Shown here: in pieces, positions 1 through 9,659 of the stretch
Layout of the letters: every line of letters begins with the position of its first letter
Numbering within the stretch: the stretch's first letter is position 1
DNA from: an uncultured bacterium
GTDB lineage: Bacteria > Bacillota > Clostridia > Lachnospirales > Lachnospiraceae
Reading direction: 5' to 3'
DNA: 64,000 bases
NCBI GenBank assembly: GCA_947381965.1
Contig: CANCXX010000011.1
Location: 34,327-98,326 of the forward strand
The notes under the pieces: generated by a model
Told to the model about the DNA's origin: nothing
Databases searched by the model: none
The model's input: the letters and a program-made list of their open reading frames with translations, nothing else
Position numbers and translations under genes: made by a program

Positions 1-1215
1 GCCTTTGTAGCCGGGGTAATAGGCAGTAAACTGGAAAAGAAACTGCGAAAAACGGTTCCTGCAGTTTTTGATTTTATGATCACACCTTTTCTGGTACTGT
101 TTGTTATGCTGATTCTTTCTCTGTTGGTAATCGGCCCCCTGCTGCATGCACTGGAAAATGTTTTGCTTGTCATCGTAGAATATGCACTGGAACTTCCTTT
201 GGGCATCGGCGGCCTGGTAGTAGGATTCTTCTGGTCTATCATCACCCTTACAGGCGTCCACCATATATTTAACATGTTGGAAATCAGTCTGTTAGCCAGC
301 ACTGGTTTTAACCCTTTCAATGCCATTTTGTGTATGTGCGGTTTTTCCTCTGCCGGTGTATGTCTTGCCATCTCCATCAAGGCCCGGAAAAAAGAAATCC
401 GCGCCATCGGTCCCAGTGCAACCGTATCTGCCCTGCTGGGTATTGGCGAACCGGCATTGTTCGGCGTCATACTGCGTTACGGCATGAAGCCATTTCTCCT
501 TAGCTGTTCCATTAACGGCATAGCCGGTATGATCGCCATGCTGCTTGGAATGAAGGGTACGGGCAATGGCATAACCACGATTCCGGGATTGTTGTTGTAC
601 ATATACTCCCCTTCCCAGCTGATAATGTATGTAATACTTGCCATCGCTACTTTCGCCGTAGCTTTTAGTCTGTGCTGGTTCTTCGCAGTACCTCCGGAAG
701 TCATGGAAACCGAAGCACCCAAAGGAAATAAAAAGGATGTTCCCGCTGCTGCACCGATATCCTTTCCCGATGTGCTGGGATCTGTAGCCCAGGGAGTATT
801 TGTTCCCATGGAAGAAATTCCTGACCCGACTTTTTCCCAGGGGGTTCTTGGAATCTGCTGCGGCGTGGAGCCTGAAACAGGAAAAGTTTACTCTCCCATG
901 GATGGCAGGATAAGCCAGCTTGCTGATACCTTACATGCTGTAGGCATCGAAGCGGAAGGGGTGGAACTGCTCATCCATGTAGGTATAGATACTGTGGAAA
1001 TGAAAGGTAATGGCTTCAGAAGCAACGTCAAAGAAGGCCAGACAGTTAAAAAAGGCGATCTTTTGCTGACTATGGACTTGGAAAAGATCAAGGCTGCCGG
1101 TCATCCCGCTACTATAATGGTAGCGGTCACCAATTCTGATGATCTGGCCTCTGTTGAAGCCGTAGCTTCCGGTCAGCTTAAGCCCGGCGACCAGCTGATG
1201 CGTCTGAAAGCATAA
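1..1215 (+). CDS. PTS beta-glucoside/sucrose-type permease, IIC-IIA part (5' partial)
   Basis: The reading frame is open from the first base of the window, so this is the C-terminal part of a longer protein; the IIB domain and the first membrane helices lie upstream. It couples uptake of a sugar to its phosphorylation at the inner membrane. Several hydrophobic segments and the IIC motif GIGEPALFGV (near positions 440-475) mark the EIIC domain. After a Pro/Ala-rich linker, a glucose-type EIIA domain fills the C-terminus, with the HAVGI segment and the phospho-accepting His in LLIHVGIDTV. The IIC-IIA order fits the BglF/SacP-like IIBCA family. The sugar cannot be told from this part. A strong hairpin follows the stop, and the LacI-type regulator downstream is a likely controller (inference). 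Confidence 0.93.
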   Translation, partial: AFVAGVIGSKLEKKLRKTVPAVFDFMITPFLVLFVMLILSLLVIGPLLHALENVLLVIVEYALELPLGIGGLVVGFFWSIITLTGVHHIFNMLEISLLASTGFNPFNAILCMCGFSSAGVCLAISIKARKKEIRAIGPSATVSALLGIGEPALFGVILRYGMKPFLLSCSINGIAGMIAMLLGMKGTGNGITTIPGLLLYIYSPSQLIMYVILAIATFAVAFSLCWFFAVPPEVMETEAPKGNKKDVPAAAPISFPDVLGSVAQGVFVPMEEIPDPTFSQGVLGICCGVEPETGKVYSPMDGRISQLADTLHAVGIEAEGVELLIHVGIDTVEMKGNGFRSNVKEGQTVKKGDLLLTMDLEKIKAAGHPATIMVAVTNSDDLASVEAVASGQLKPGDQLMRLKA

Positions 1216-1256
1216 TGCCTCCAACACGAAATGCCCGTGTTATAAGCTTGCTTATT

Positions 1257-1296
1257 GGAAGATAAGAGCCACCCTTTCGGGTGGCTCTTATCTTCC
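1257..1296 (+). terminator. Perfect 18-bp hairpin terminator after the PTS gene
   Basis: GGAAGATAAGAGCCACCC at 1257-1274 pairs perfectly with 1279-1296 around a TTTC loop, 42 bp after the PTS stop codon. Only a short T-rich stretch follows. It separates the permease from the promoter of the next gene, which begins five bases later. Confidence 0.85.
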
Positions 1297-1300
1297 ATTC

Positions 1301-1329
1301 TTGACAACAGCGGTAGTCAGGACTAGAAT
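1301..1329 (+). promoter_or_regulatory. Sigma-A promoter of the LacI-type regulator
   Basis: TTGACA at 1301-1306 and TAGAAT at 1324-1329 are separated by exactly 17 bp. This near-consensus promoter shows that an in-frame TTG at 1301 cannot be the regulator's start and supports the GTG at 1433. Confidence 0.85.
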
Positions 1330-1432
1330 ATTCCTATATAAGATACTGCATCCGACAAATCCAATAACTGTTATTTGTCTGACGCTATATAAACCACCCA
1401 TGATTCCATGTATGAAGAAAGGAGGAATTACC

Positions 1433-2440
1433 GTGGTCAATATGCAGGATATTGCCGATAAGGCAGGAGTTTCCAGAGTTACTGTCTCCAGAGTTCTCTC
1501 TAATCATCCTTCCGTCAAAGCGGAGACACGTCAAAAGGTACTTCACTGGGTCAAAGAACTGGATTATGAACCAAATCTCATTGCCCAGAGCCTGGCAGGA
1601 AACCGGACAAACATCATTGGCCTGCTGGTTCCGGAAATCGCCTATCCTTTTTTCAGTGAAATCATAGAATCTATAGAAAACCAGGCATTTTATGAAGGAT
1701 ACAGTGTGATCATCTGCAACACACACCGCAGTCTGGACAAAGAAAAAAATATTCTTGCCCAGCTGCGCCAGCGGAAAGTGGATGGCGTAATCGCAGTTCC
1801 TGTTTCTACGGTGCAAAGCCTGCCCGCTTTTCAGCGCCTGCAAGTTCCGGCAGTAATGATCACCAAAAAGATGGAAGGCTTCAGCAGCGTATATATCTCC
1901 CACTATAATGGCGGTCAACAGATTGCCAGGCATTTTCTGAACATGGGTTTCCAGAAAATAGGTTATATTGGTCCTACAAAAGAGTCTACTTCCGCCCTGA
2001 AATATGCAGGATTTAAACAGTATTTGTCTGACAACCAAATAAATCTGACCGATGTAATCGAATGTCCGGCACCGGAGAATATGAATGCCAGTCTGGTTTA
2101 TAAGCTGGTAAAGCAATATGCCGAAAACTCAGGACTCCATTGTGAGGTCTATCTGGCCAACGATGATATCACCGCCTGTGAATCCATCACTGCTTTTCGC
2201 GAATTGGGTTATATAGTTCCACAGGATATCGCCATTGCCGGCTTTGATAATTCCCTGCTGGCAAAGGAAATCAGCCCCAAACTCACCGCCCTGGCCCAGC
2301 CCTTAGATGAAATCGGAAAAAAGTCCGTGGAAATCCTGCTGGAACAAATAAACAACAACGCAGAGCCATGTATGTATGAACTGGAATCCCGGGTCATTGC
2401 CAGAGAATCCACAATCCACTTTGTATCCGCTAAAGGATAG
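1433..2440 (+). CDS. LacI/GalR family transcriptional regulator
   Basis: A 335-residue sugar-responsive DNA-binding regulator. The N-terminus carries the LacI helix-turn-helix (MQDIADKAGVSRVTVSRVL) and hinge helix (LIAQSLAGNRTN), followed by a periplasmic-binding-protein-like effector domain (GLLVPEIAYPFFSEII; IAGFDNS near the end). Start: GTG at 1433, six bases after GGAGGA at 1421-1426; an ATG at 1442 is the other option. The open frame reaches further upstream but overlaps the promoter at 1301-1329. It directly follows the PTS permease with its own promoter, so local control of that PTS operon is likely (inference). The effector sugar is unknown. Confidence 0.92.
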   Translation: MVNMQDIADKAGVSRVTVSRVLSNHPSVKAETRQKVLHWVKELDYEPNLIAQSLAGNRTNIIGLLVPEIAYPFFSEIIESIENQAFYEGYSVIICNTHRSLDKEKNILAQLRQRKVDGVIAVPVSTVQSLPAFQRLQVPAVMITKKMEGFSSVYISHYNGGQQIARHFLNMGFQKIGYIGPTKESTSALKYAGFKQYLSDNQINLTDVIECPAPENMNASLVYKLVKQYAENSGLHCEVYLANDDITACESITAFRELGYIVPQDIAIAGFDNSLLAKEISPKLTALAQPLDEIGKKSVEILLEQINNNAEPCMYELESRVIARESTIHFVSAKG

Positions 2441-2541
2441 AGAGCCGTATGTTTTGTTTTTTAGTTTTCCGCCTTATAAAAATTCGGCATGTCAGGTATC
2501 GCCTAATGCACAGGTCCGGGCATTGAAAACCCGCTAAAGTA

Positions 2542-2594
2542 GAATTGGACTAAGCAAAATTCCCTGTTTTACAGCTTTTTCTCCTTAGTCCAAT
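2542..2594. repeat. Short inverted repeat at the 3' break of the subtilase remnant
   Basis: AATTGGACTAAG at 2542-2553 is repeated inverted as CTTAGTCCAATT at 2583-2594 around a 29-base A/T-rich centre. It contains the stop codon of the subtilase remnant, and homology to the protease family appears to stop where it begins. It may be a miniature insertion or the scar of a rearrangement. Confidence 0.6.
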
Positions 2595-3917
2595 TATAAC
2601 AGCATCATACAAAAACGCATCATTCCCTCTTACAATCCCCCACTCCATCATAAGCGCTGTACTGCCTGTTACAAAAGGCGTAGCAAAAGATGTTCCTGAA
2701 ACCTGTACAAAAATGTTATCAGGCCCAATTGTTGCTATATTTACTCCTGGCGCCACAATATCCGGTTTAACATTTCCTTGCAAAATTCTTTCACCGGAAA
2801 TACTTTTTAAGGGATACCCCCTGCCTGAAAAATCCGCATATGATTCGTAAACGGTGTCATATGCTCCCACGGTAATAACTTTAGAGGCCGTTGAAGGTAT
2901 TGTGAGTGTTTTATCTGGCGTTGGAGTAAAAAAACGGGTAGACGTATTTAGCACCACACTGCTTGGCAGATAAAAATCATAATTACCTGTAACTGTTTTT
3001 ACCGGATAAAGATAAAATGTCCAGATCCCCTGGTTGATATAATTTTCTACAGGCAAAAAATCAAAATAAATTTCCTGATTAACAGAATAAGGCGAGGGTT
3101 CTCCTACATAGATTAGTATTCTGGTTTCCTCTAAAACAATGCTTTTTCCTCCTGAGCTTAATATATCCACTTCTGTCTCCCTTCCCCCAGGAGAAACCAA
3201 CTTTATTTTGAAGATATCCGTATATTCTTTCCACAACTGAACACTAACCGTCCTCTGGTAATTTCCAACACTAAGCTCTATTCTGCGGCTGTCCTCCAGG
3301 TTTGCGTTCATTCCAAAGCTGCCTGCCACATGCCCCCCTGCCGCCCCTTCATTTCCGCTTCCCACACAAACCACACACCTTCCAATTTCCGCTGCATTAT
3401 CCATATAACGTTCAACCAAGGAAGTTCCGTCATGAGAACCATAAGTATTTCCAAAGCTTAAATTCACCGCAAGAGGCATCCCCATTTCTACCCCTTTCTT
3501 AACCGCATAGGTCATTGCCCGCATCAGCTCCGTTGTTCTTGGAAAAGAATCCGGGGCAGGAGTTCCCATTTTTATAACCAAAAGCTGGGCTTCCGGCGCC
3601 ACCCCCTGATACTGGCCCTCCAAAAGCCTTCCTCCTGCTGCTGCAATTGCAGCCACAGATGTTCCGTGCCCTGTGGAATCAATGCTGGGAACAATCTGTT
3701 TTGGCATAGTGCTTCTCAAAGCGGCATCTATCCTGTATTTGTCAAATTCCACTCCTGTTTCAAAGCCTTCCGGCGGAGCAGCTTTTCCTGCAAATTCTTT
3801 GGCTTCCTCTGGCAGCATACGATTTACCTGTTCCGGAGTCAGCGTCTGATCCCACAAAAACTGAATTCTCGTATTTCCCTGATTATCTCTAAATTCCGGA
3901 CTCTCAAAATCTATTCC
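2550..3917 (-). pseudogene. CspB-like S8 subtilase, C-terminal fragment lacking the catalytic Asp region
   Basis: The fragment keeps the catalytic His region (STGHGTSVAAIAA), the LSFGNTYGSHDG substrate region, a long inserted beta-rich domain, and the Ser motif (VSGTSFATPFVTG). Family proteins place IDSGIDYxHPDFRN before these; here recognisable homology starts exactly at GIDFESPEFRD (codon at 3917), with no Asp motif and no prodomain. The open frame runs further upstream through unrelated sequence toward the terminator at 4009. The C-terminus also ends abnormally: after WGIVRGNDAFLY it turns into unrelated codons inside an inverted repeat. The missing N-terminal half is found at 23131-23526. 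A TTG-initiated product from 3857 is possible but would be inactive. In spore formers this family includes germination and housekeeping proteases. Confidence 0.8.
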
Positions 3918-4008
3918 CTCTTGTGCGCAGTAATTGCAAAGGTCTGGATGGTTCCGGCAATCAGCATACGGAAATAAACCATAAAAAAATAATTTTATTA
4001 AGATCTGA

Positions 4009-4037
4009 ATAAGGCACAGGAAAATCCTGTGCCTTAT
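4009..4037 (-). terminator. Hairpin terminator of the chemosensory operon
   Basis: ATAAGGCACAGG (4009-4020) pairs with CCTGTGCCTTAT (4026-4037) around a 5-base loop, 16 bp after the receptor gene's stop. T-rich sequence lies on the plus-strand side (4038-4050), so it could also stop plus-strand transcription. Confidence 0.75.
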
Positions 4038-4052
4038 CTTTTCTATTTTTCC

Positions 4053-5423
4053 CTAGTATTTTCCAAAACCATCGCCTAAGGAAATCACCTGTTCATTATA
4101 ATCATCCATTGGCATAGAGGAAGAGCTTCTGTAAGAAGAAGAGCTTCTGCCGCCTCCCATATTCGCACTTCCTGCACCCAAATTATAAATGGTGAGCATA
4201 TCACGCATTCTGGATGCCTGGTTAGAAAGTTCCTCGCTGGCTGCCGCACATTCTTCACTGGTTGCAGAGTTGGTCTGCACAACCTGTGATACCTGAGAGA
4301 TTGCCTGCTCAATCTGTGCCACTGCAGTTGCCTGGTAATTGGAGGATTCTGCAATGCCATTGATAATCATTTCACTTTCCTGTACTACCTTGGCAATTGC
4401 ATCCATAGCCTTTGCCGTATCATCTGCAATCTTGGAGCCTGAATTAACCTTCAAAATGGACGCCTCTATCAACTCTGCTGTTTCAGCAGCCGCTGACGCA
4501 CTCTTAGCCGCAAGGCTTCTGACCTCTTCTGCCACCACTGCAAAGCCTTTACCTGCGTCTCCGGCCCTTGCAGCTTCCACTGCAGCATTTAAAGCAAGAA
4601 TATTCGTCTGGAATGCAATATCATCAATTACTTTAATGATTTTTGAAATACTTTCAGAGGATTTATTGATATCCTGCATTGCAGCCATCATATCCTGCAT
4701 CTGCTTATTTCCACGTTTTACATCGTCAATTGCCTTGACAACCAGACCTGCCGCTTCATTTGCCTCAACTGCATTTTGTCTTGTCTTATCCGCAATCTCA
4801 TCAATAGACGCTGTAATCTCCTGGATAGCGCTTGCCTGCTGAGTGGATCCTTGCGCCAGTGCCTGACTTGCACTTGCCACCTGTGAAGAGCTAATCGTAA
4901 CCTGCGCCCCTGCATCGCTGATATTGGAAAGTGCATTTAAGTTATCTTCCACCAGTTTCTTTAAGGAATTTCCAAGCAGGTCGTCTGGGGACTTGGGAAC
5001 CACTGTAATGGTCAGATTTCCGTTTGATACCTCTTCCGCAACCTTGGACTGGTATTTAATGTTGTCAATTACCTTATTGTATTCATCAACCAATTCGCCA
5101 AATTCATCATTGTTATACTTCACCATCTCAATATTCACACGCCCGGCAGCAATATCCTTTGCCGCATCGGAAAGCTGCTTGACAGATTTTTCAATTGTCT
5201 TTATCAGAAGTATGGCAATTACCAGCGTAATTGTAACACTGACCACTGCAACCGCAAAGGTAAAAATAGTTGAATTTCTTGTGTAAGCCTGCTTCCGCGC
5301 TTCGTCAGTAATGGCTGCCGCTGACTTTGTAGTGAGGTCACTGAATATAAGATTTAAAATCATAAAAAAAGTAGGAACAAGAAAACCAATTATTAGCTTC
5401 GTTTTCATCTTCATGTTTTTCAT
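4053..5423 (-). CDS. Methyl-accepting chemotaxis protein without an extracellular sensor domain
   Basis: A membrane chemoreceptor that feeds the CheA kinase. Two transmembrane helices (about residues 10-30 and 46-68) are separated by only some 20 residues, so there is no room for an extracellular ligand domain. A HAMP-like region follows, then the long coiled-coil signalling domain with the conserved hairpin tip ([20 protein letters not shown]). The C-terminus is a Ser-rich tail. Start: ATG at 5423 sits nine bases after GAGAGG; an upstream in-frame ATG at 5447 would overlap cheW but has no ribosome site. It is the last gene of the chemosensory operon. Lack of a sensor domain suggests it reads a membrane, cytoplasmic or partner-borne signal (inference). 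Confidence 0.92.
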   Translation of the reverse strand: MKNMKMKTKLIIGFLVPTFFMILNLIFSDLTTKSAAAITDEARKQAYTRNSTIFTFAVAVVSVTITLVIAILLIKTIEKSVKQLSDAAKDIAAGRVNIEMVKYNNDEFGELVDEYNKVIDNIKYQSKVAEEVSNGNLTITVVPKSPDDLLGNSLKKLVEDNLNALSNISDAGAQVTISSSQVASASQALAQGSTQQASAIQEITASIDEIADKTRQNAVEANEAAGLVVKAIDDVKRGNKQMQDMMAAMQDINKSSESISKIIKVIDDIAFQTNILALNAAVEAARAGDAGKGFAVVAEEVRSLAAKSASAAAETAELIEASILKVNSGSKIADDTAKAMDAIAKVVQESEMIINGIAESSNYQATAVAQIEQAISQVSQVVQTNSATSEECAAASEELSNQASRMRDMLTIYNLGAGSANMGGGRSSSSYRSSSSMPMDDYNEQVISLGDGFGKY

Positions 5424-5436
5424 TTCATAATACCTC

Positions 5437-5982
5437 TCAATCTTCATCTAAAATCATATCATTTGCCTGTTCAGCAATTGACAAATCATCATCATTTAAC
5501 AATTTATCAGGATCAAGCAATAATTTGACCGAATCTCCCACCTTACCAATTCCATATACATATTTGTGATGCGCCTTATCCACACGTCCGATAGTAGGGG
5601 GCGGCAGGATATTTTCCTCCTTGATCTCAACAACTTCTGCTATCTTCTCCACAATTAGACCTACCACTGTGGACTTTACATTAATCACAATAATACAGGT
5701 TCTGTCATTATACTCAAAAGGCTCCTGCTTAAACCGCAGGCGTACATCAATTACAGGTATCACTTTTCCCCTTAAGTTTATAAGTCCCTTAATATAATCT
5801 TCTGTCTCCGGAATTGCAGTGATGGCCTGAAACTGAATAATTTCATTTACATACTGAATTTTTAAACCAAAATATTCATTTCCTGACTTAAAGGTCATGT
5901 ATTTTTCTCTTTGTGTATCAAATTCGTTTGAATCAGCCCCAGAATCCCCTACCCTTTTTCTCAAATCGCTCTTTTCACCCAT
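5437..5982 (-). CDS. cheW: CheW coupling protein
   Basis: Adaptor linking receptors to CheA. At 181 residues it has a single CheW domain ([54 protein letters not shown]) preceded by a charged 27-residue extension. It lies between cheA and the receptor gene, the normal order for such operons. The ribosome site (AAAGGA) is rather far from the ATG, so the start is slightly uncertain. Confidence 0.93.
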   Translation of the reverse strand: MGEKSDLRKRVGDSGADSNEFDTQREKYMTFKSGNEYFGLKIQYVNEIIQFQAITAIPETEDYIKGLINLRGKVIPVIDVRLRFKQEPFEYNDRTCIIVINVKSTVVGLIVEKIAEVVEIKEENILPPPTIGRVDKAHHKYVYGIGKVGDSVKLLLDPDKLLNDDDLSIAEQANDMILDED

Positions 5983-6007
5983 TGGCCAAACGTTCCTTTC
6001 TTTTTTA

Positions 6008-8161
6008 TTATATTAGTCCGCCTGGATCAAGTATCAAAGCAATACTGCCGTCACCAAGCTGTGTACAACCGGATAAACCTTTTACTTTTTTAATATATGA
6101 AGGAATTGGTTTTACAACGATTTCCTGTTCACCAATCAGCTTATCAACAAACAGGCAAATTTTCTTGTCCTCCACTTCAAGAATAAGCATCATTCCATCT
6201 TCCACCGATTCCTGATATTCATGCAGACCATACCACTTTCCTAACCGTATAACAGGATAGCATTCTCCGCGGATCATAATATATTCATCACCGTCAGGCT
6301 CATGAATCATCATTTCTTCCCGCACGCTGACAAACTGTTTAATGACGCCGGTTTCCAGCACAAAAGAAGAATTTCCGGTTTCCATAACAATTCCGTCAAT
6401 GATTGCCAGTGTAAGGGGTATTTTAAGACTCATTATAGAACCTAACCCCGGACTGCTGTCAATATCAAGCACACCGCCAATAGACTGGATATTCTGGACT
6501 ACCACATCCATGCCAACGCCTCTGCCTGAATATTCAGTAACCTGCTCATTAGTTGAAAAGCCGGCGAGAGTGATAAACTGGTAAACCTCTTTATCCGTAT
6601 AAGCAGAATCCGGTTTGCCATCTTCAAGCAGCCCCTGCTTTCTTGCCTTGGCTAAAATCTTCTCCCTGTCAAGCCCCTTTCCATTATCCTCCACACTAAT
6701 CCAGACCTTACCAGCCTCTGTTCTTGCAGAAAGCGTAACTTTTCCTTTATCCGGTTTTCCGCTTTCTGCCCGTTCCTCATTGGTTTCAATGCCATGGTCA
6801 ACGGCATTCCTTACCAAGTGCATCAGCGGGTCAGAAATGTGTTCTATAATGTTTTTATCAACTTCCGTCTGTTCTCCAATCATTTCAAATTCAATGTCTT
6901 TTCCCAGTTTTCTGGAAACGTCAAAGACAATACGATTCATTTTCTGGAATGTATTGGTTAGCGGAACCATTCTCATGGACATTATAACATTCTGTAAATC
7001 CGTTGAAATTTTGGACATCTGGGCTGCTGCCTTATTAAAGCTGTTCAGGTTTAAACCAGGCACTTTTAGATCAGGATTTTGCAGCACCACTGACTCTGAA
7101 ATTACCAGTTCCCCAATCAGATCCATTAACTGATCCATTTTGCTTACATTGACACTAATGAAGGAGGCCTTTTCTGCTTTACTGCGATCCTTCGCCAGGG
7201 TTTTGGGCTTGCCTGGGGCCTTGGATTTGATAACAAAATCTCCTGGGGCTATCTTAGGCTTTTCAGCGGCCTGCTGTGCCGCCTCCTTCTCATCCTGGGC
7301 AGCCTGGGCTTTGCTCTCAATCTCTTCCACACTGGATTCCAGGTCAATCTGCAATTTGGGCTGGCCAAAATCGAATCCCTGCAAAAACTCTTCCGCATGA
7401 CATTCATAAATATCAACCTGTTTAATGTCATATCCTACGCCAATCAGCTTACGGATTTCATCTTCGCCGCATTGTGCCTGCAGCAAAATTCTAAACCCTT
7501 CTTTTATAATAAGCTCAGCGCTTGACTCATCCGAAATAATGTCCTCCGGAGAGTAGAGCAGATCCTCTGCCAGCTCCTTTAATGCGTATACCGTTTTGTA
7601 CGCATGCACATTTGCCATTTCCGTCTCAGGGAAAAAGGTAATATAAATTTTATAGAACCGGCTTGCGCTTGTAGCAACAGGCGCTATATAAAACTGTTTT
7701 GGTTCTTCATGAACATTTTCCGGCGGCGGCTTTACCCCCGCTTTCGTCACACCATTCTTGATCATATTCAAAAATTGATCAAGATTTGCTATTAATTCGC
7801 TGGCATCTCCGTCAACCGGATCCCCATTACGAATTTTCTCCATTTCATTTGAGATAAAATCTTCTACCTCCAATACATGTTCCACCAGCTCCAGATGAGG
7901 CACGTTTTCCGGATGGGATTCTCTTAGGTAGTAAAAGACATCTTCAAGCTTATGCGACACAGCCGTTATATTATCAAACATCATGATACCTGAGGAGCCT
8001 TTAATGGTATGCATCGTTCTGAATATTTCGTTTATGCTGTCTTCGTCAAAGCATTCGGCATCCTTCTGGTCAAGAACTCTTTCCTGCAGCTGCTCTAAAA
8101 GCTGTTCGTTCTCAAACAGATACATGTCTAACATGCCTTCTGTGCTAAATTCCTCAGCCAT
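6008..8161 (-). CDS. cheA: Chemotaxis histidine kinase CheA
   Basis: A 717-residue soluble kinase at the core of the receptor array. The P1 phosphotransfer domain carries the phospho-His in MHTIKGSSG (His51). A middle region near residues 165-255 is a probable P2 regulator-docking domain. A Lys/Ala-rich linker leads to the dimerisation helices (VSKMDQLMDLIGELVISES), the ATPase (HLVRNAVDHGIE, DNGKGLD, GRGVGMDVV) and a C-terminal CheW-like domain. All catalytic boxes look intact. The start is well supported by GGAAAGGAG upstream. Neighbours supply two candidate acceptor regulators, the CheY-like protein and CheB, so phosphate flow may also reach the HD-GYP regulators upstream (inference). Confidence 0.95.
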   Translation of the reverse strand: MAEEFSTEGMLDMYLFENEQLLEQLQERVLDQKDAECFDEDSINEIFRTMHTIKGSSGIMMFDNITAVSHKLEDVFYYLRESHPENVPHLELVEHVLEVEDFISNEMEKIRNGDPVDGDASELIANLDQFLNMIKNGVTKAGVKPPPENVHEEPKQFYIAPVATSASRFYKIYITFFPETEMANVHAYKTVYALKELAEDLLYSPEDIISDESSAELIIKEGFRILLQAQCGEDEIRKLIGVGYDIKQVDIYECHAEEFLQGFDFGQPKLQIDLESSVEEIESKAQAAQDEKEAAQQAAEKPKIAPGDFVIKSKAPGKPKTLAKDRSKAEKASFISVNVSKMDQLMDLIGELVISESVVLQNPDLKVPGLNLNSFNKAAAQMSKISTDLQNVIMSMRMVPLTNTFQKMNRIVFDVSRKLGKDIEFEMIGEQTEVDKNIIEHISDPLMHLVRNAVDHGIETNEERAESGKPDKGKVTLSARTEAGKVWISVEDNGKGLDREKILAKARKQGLLEDGKPDSAYTDKEVYQFITLAGFSTNEQVTEYSGRGVGMDVVVQNIQSIGGVLDIDSSPGLGSIMSLKIPLTLAIIDGIVMETGNSSFVLETGVIKQFVSVREEMMIHEPDGDEYIMIRGECYPVIRLGKWYGLHEYQESVEDGMMLILEVEDKKICLFVDKLIGEQEIVVKPIPSYIKKVKGLSGCTQLGDGSIALILDPGGLI

Positions 8162-8200
8162 ATCCTTCTCCTTTCCTGCAAGTTCTAATAGACTCTTTTG

Positions 8201-8593
8201 TTATATCAGTTCCAGTTTCTGCAGTGCCTGCTCAAACCGTCCCTGGTCAATGGGCTTGCCGGAATACACAGTGCATCCCAGCTCAAATGCCATTTTTACA
8301 TTTTTTTCATCATTCAGCGCAGTTGTCATAATAACCTTTACTGCCTTATCCGGGGAGATATTTCTTTCCTTCTCAAGGTTACGGATACCAAGAAGCGCCT
8401 GATATCCATCCATAACCGGCATCATGATGTCCAGACATACCAGATCATAAGGTTCATCATCTTCCAAAGCCATCATAAATGCGTCCACTGCTTCCATTCC
8501 GTCTACAGTAACATCACATTCCCCATACTTTGACAGGAAATTCACCATAAACTTCCTTGTTACAAAATCGTCTTCTGCCAGTAGAATTTTCAT
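8201..8593 (-). CDS. CheY-like single-domain response regulator
   Basis: A 130-residue stand-alone receiver domain. The acidic pair (AEDD), the phospho-acceptor Asp in CLDIMMPVMDGY, the conserved Thr (MTTALND) and the Lys of SGKPID are present. It sits between cheA and cheB with its own AAAGGAG site. No flagellar genes are in the window, so whether it binds a flagellar motor or acts as a phosphate sink or a link to the c-di-GMP regulators in the same operon cannot be decided here. Confidence 0.92.
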   Translation of the reverse strand: MKILLAEDDFVTRKFMVNFLSKYGECDVTVDGMEAVDAFMMALEDDEPYDLVCLDIMMPVMDGYQALLGIRNLEKERNISPDKAVKVIMTTALNDEKNVKMAFELGCTVYSGKPIDQGRFEQALQKLELI

Positions 8594-8618
8594 GCCTTTT
8601 CTCCTTTATCATTCAAAT

Positions 8619-9650
8619 TTATCTCATTCTGTTTAACAGTGCATAGGTTCTTTCAGGAATCTTGGATAATTTCTCCTGATATTCCACTGCACCTATATCA
8701 TACGCAACTTTAGGCATGCCATATACCACACAGGTGGATTCGTCCTGCCCTATGGTCCTGGCTCCCGCCTGCCTCATGGCAAGAAGGCCTTTTGCCCCAT
8801 CGCCTCCCATACCGGTTAAAATAATTCCCACCGCATTGGCTCCCGCCGCCTTTGCAACTGACTGGAACAATACATCCACGGAAGGGCAATGACCATTTAC
8901 CTTAGGTCCCTTCTTAATCTCCACTTGATAAGAGCCGTTCACCTTTACCAGGTGCATGTGCATATCCCCTCCCGGAGCAATCAGAAGGTGTCCGGGCAGA
9001 ACTCTGTCTCCTGTCCTTGCTTCCTTTACCTGAATCCGGCACTGGTCATTTAGCCTTTTTGCATACATTTCCGTAAAGCCCGGCGGCATATGCTGCACTA
9101 CCACAATTCCCGGAATATCTGTTCCATATTCCTTTACCACTGATAAAATGGCTTCTGTTCCGCCAGTGGAGGCTCCGATTGCCACAAGCAGATCGTTACC
9201 CTTTACGGAAAGCTGATGCTGACCCTGCATCATAACCGCTTTTTTTATGTTGCCAATCCTGGCAGTGGAAGCAATTTTAATCTTTACCAATAGTTCATTT
9301 CTTATAAAGTCTTCCAGCTGCTTCCGGCTGGAAACTGCAGGTTTGGCAACAAAATCCACCGCCCCGGCATTTAAAGCGTCAAATACTTTATCACTTAAAG
9401 AACTGATTACTACAACAGGCAGGGGATACTGAGGCATCAGTTTCCGCAAAAACTCTATTCCGCTCATTCTTGGCAGTTCTACATCCAGCGTCATAACATC
9501 CGGTTTATAGGCTAAAATAGCATCCCTTGCCTCAAAGGGGTCCTTTGCAGTTGCCACCACCTGTATTGCCGGGTCTTTATTCAGATTTTGAACCAGCAAT
9601 TCTCTAAAAACAATGGAATCTTCTACTATCAATACCCTAATTGGCTGCAT
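8619..9650 (-). CDS. cheB: CheB protein-glutamate methylesterase/deamidase
   Basis: Removes methyl groups from receptors when phosphorylated. The N-terminal receiver domain has its acceptor Asp56 in MTLDVELPRMSG. The C-terminal esterase has the catalytic Ser161 in GASTGGTEAI, His in VVQHMPPGFT and Asp in LTGMGGDGAKGL. At 343 residues it is normal in size. It starts nine bases after the cheR stop, so the two adaptation enzymes are tightly coupled. Confidence 0.95.
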   Translation of the reverse strand: MQPIRVLIVEDSIVFRELLVQNLNKDPAIQVVATAKDPFEARDAILAYKPDVMTLDVELPRMSGIEFLRKLMPQYPLPVVVISSLSDKVFDALNAGAVDFVAKPAVSSRKQLEDFIRNELLVKIKIASTARIGNIKKAVMMQGQHQLSVKGNDLLVAIGASTGGTEAILSVVKEYGTDIPGIVVVQHMPPGFTEMYAKRLNDQCRIQVKEARTGDRVLPGHLLIAPGGDMHMHLVKVNGSYQVEIKKGPKVNGHCPSVDVLFQSVAKAAGANAVGIILTGMGGDGAKGLLAMRQAGARTIGQDESTCVVYGMPKVAYDIGAVEYQEKLSKIPERTYALLNRMR

Positions 9651-9659
9651 ATGTTCATC

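Noticed and set aside
1301-1432. N-terminal extension of the LacI regulator from a TTG at 1301
   Set aside because: It overlaps a consensus promoter (TTGACA-17-TAGAAT) and lacks a ribosome site; the GTG at 1433 follows GGAGGA and begins with the normal LacI helix.
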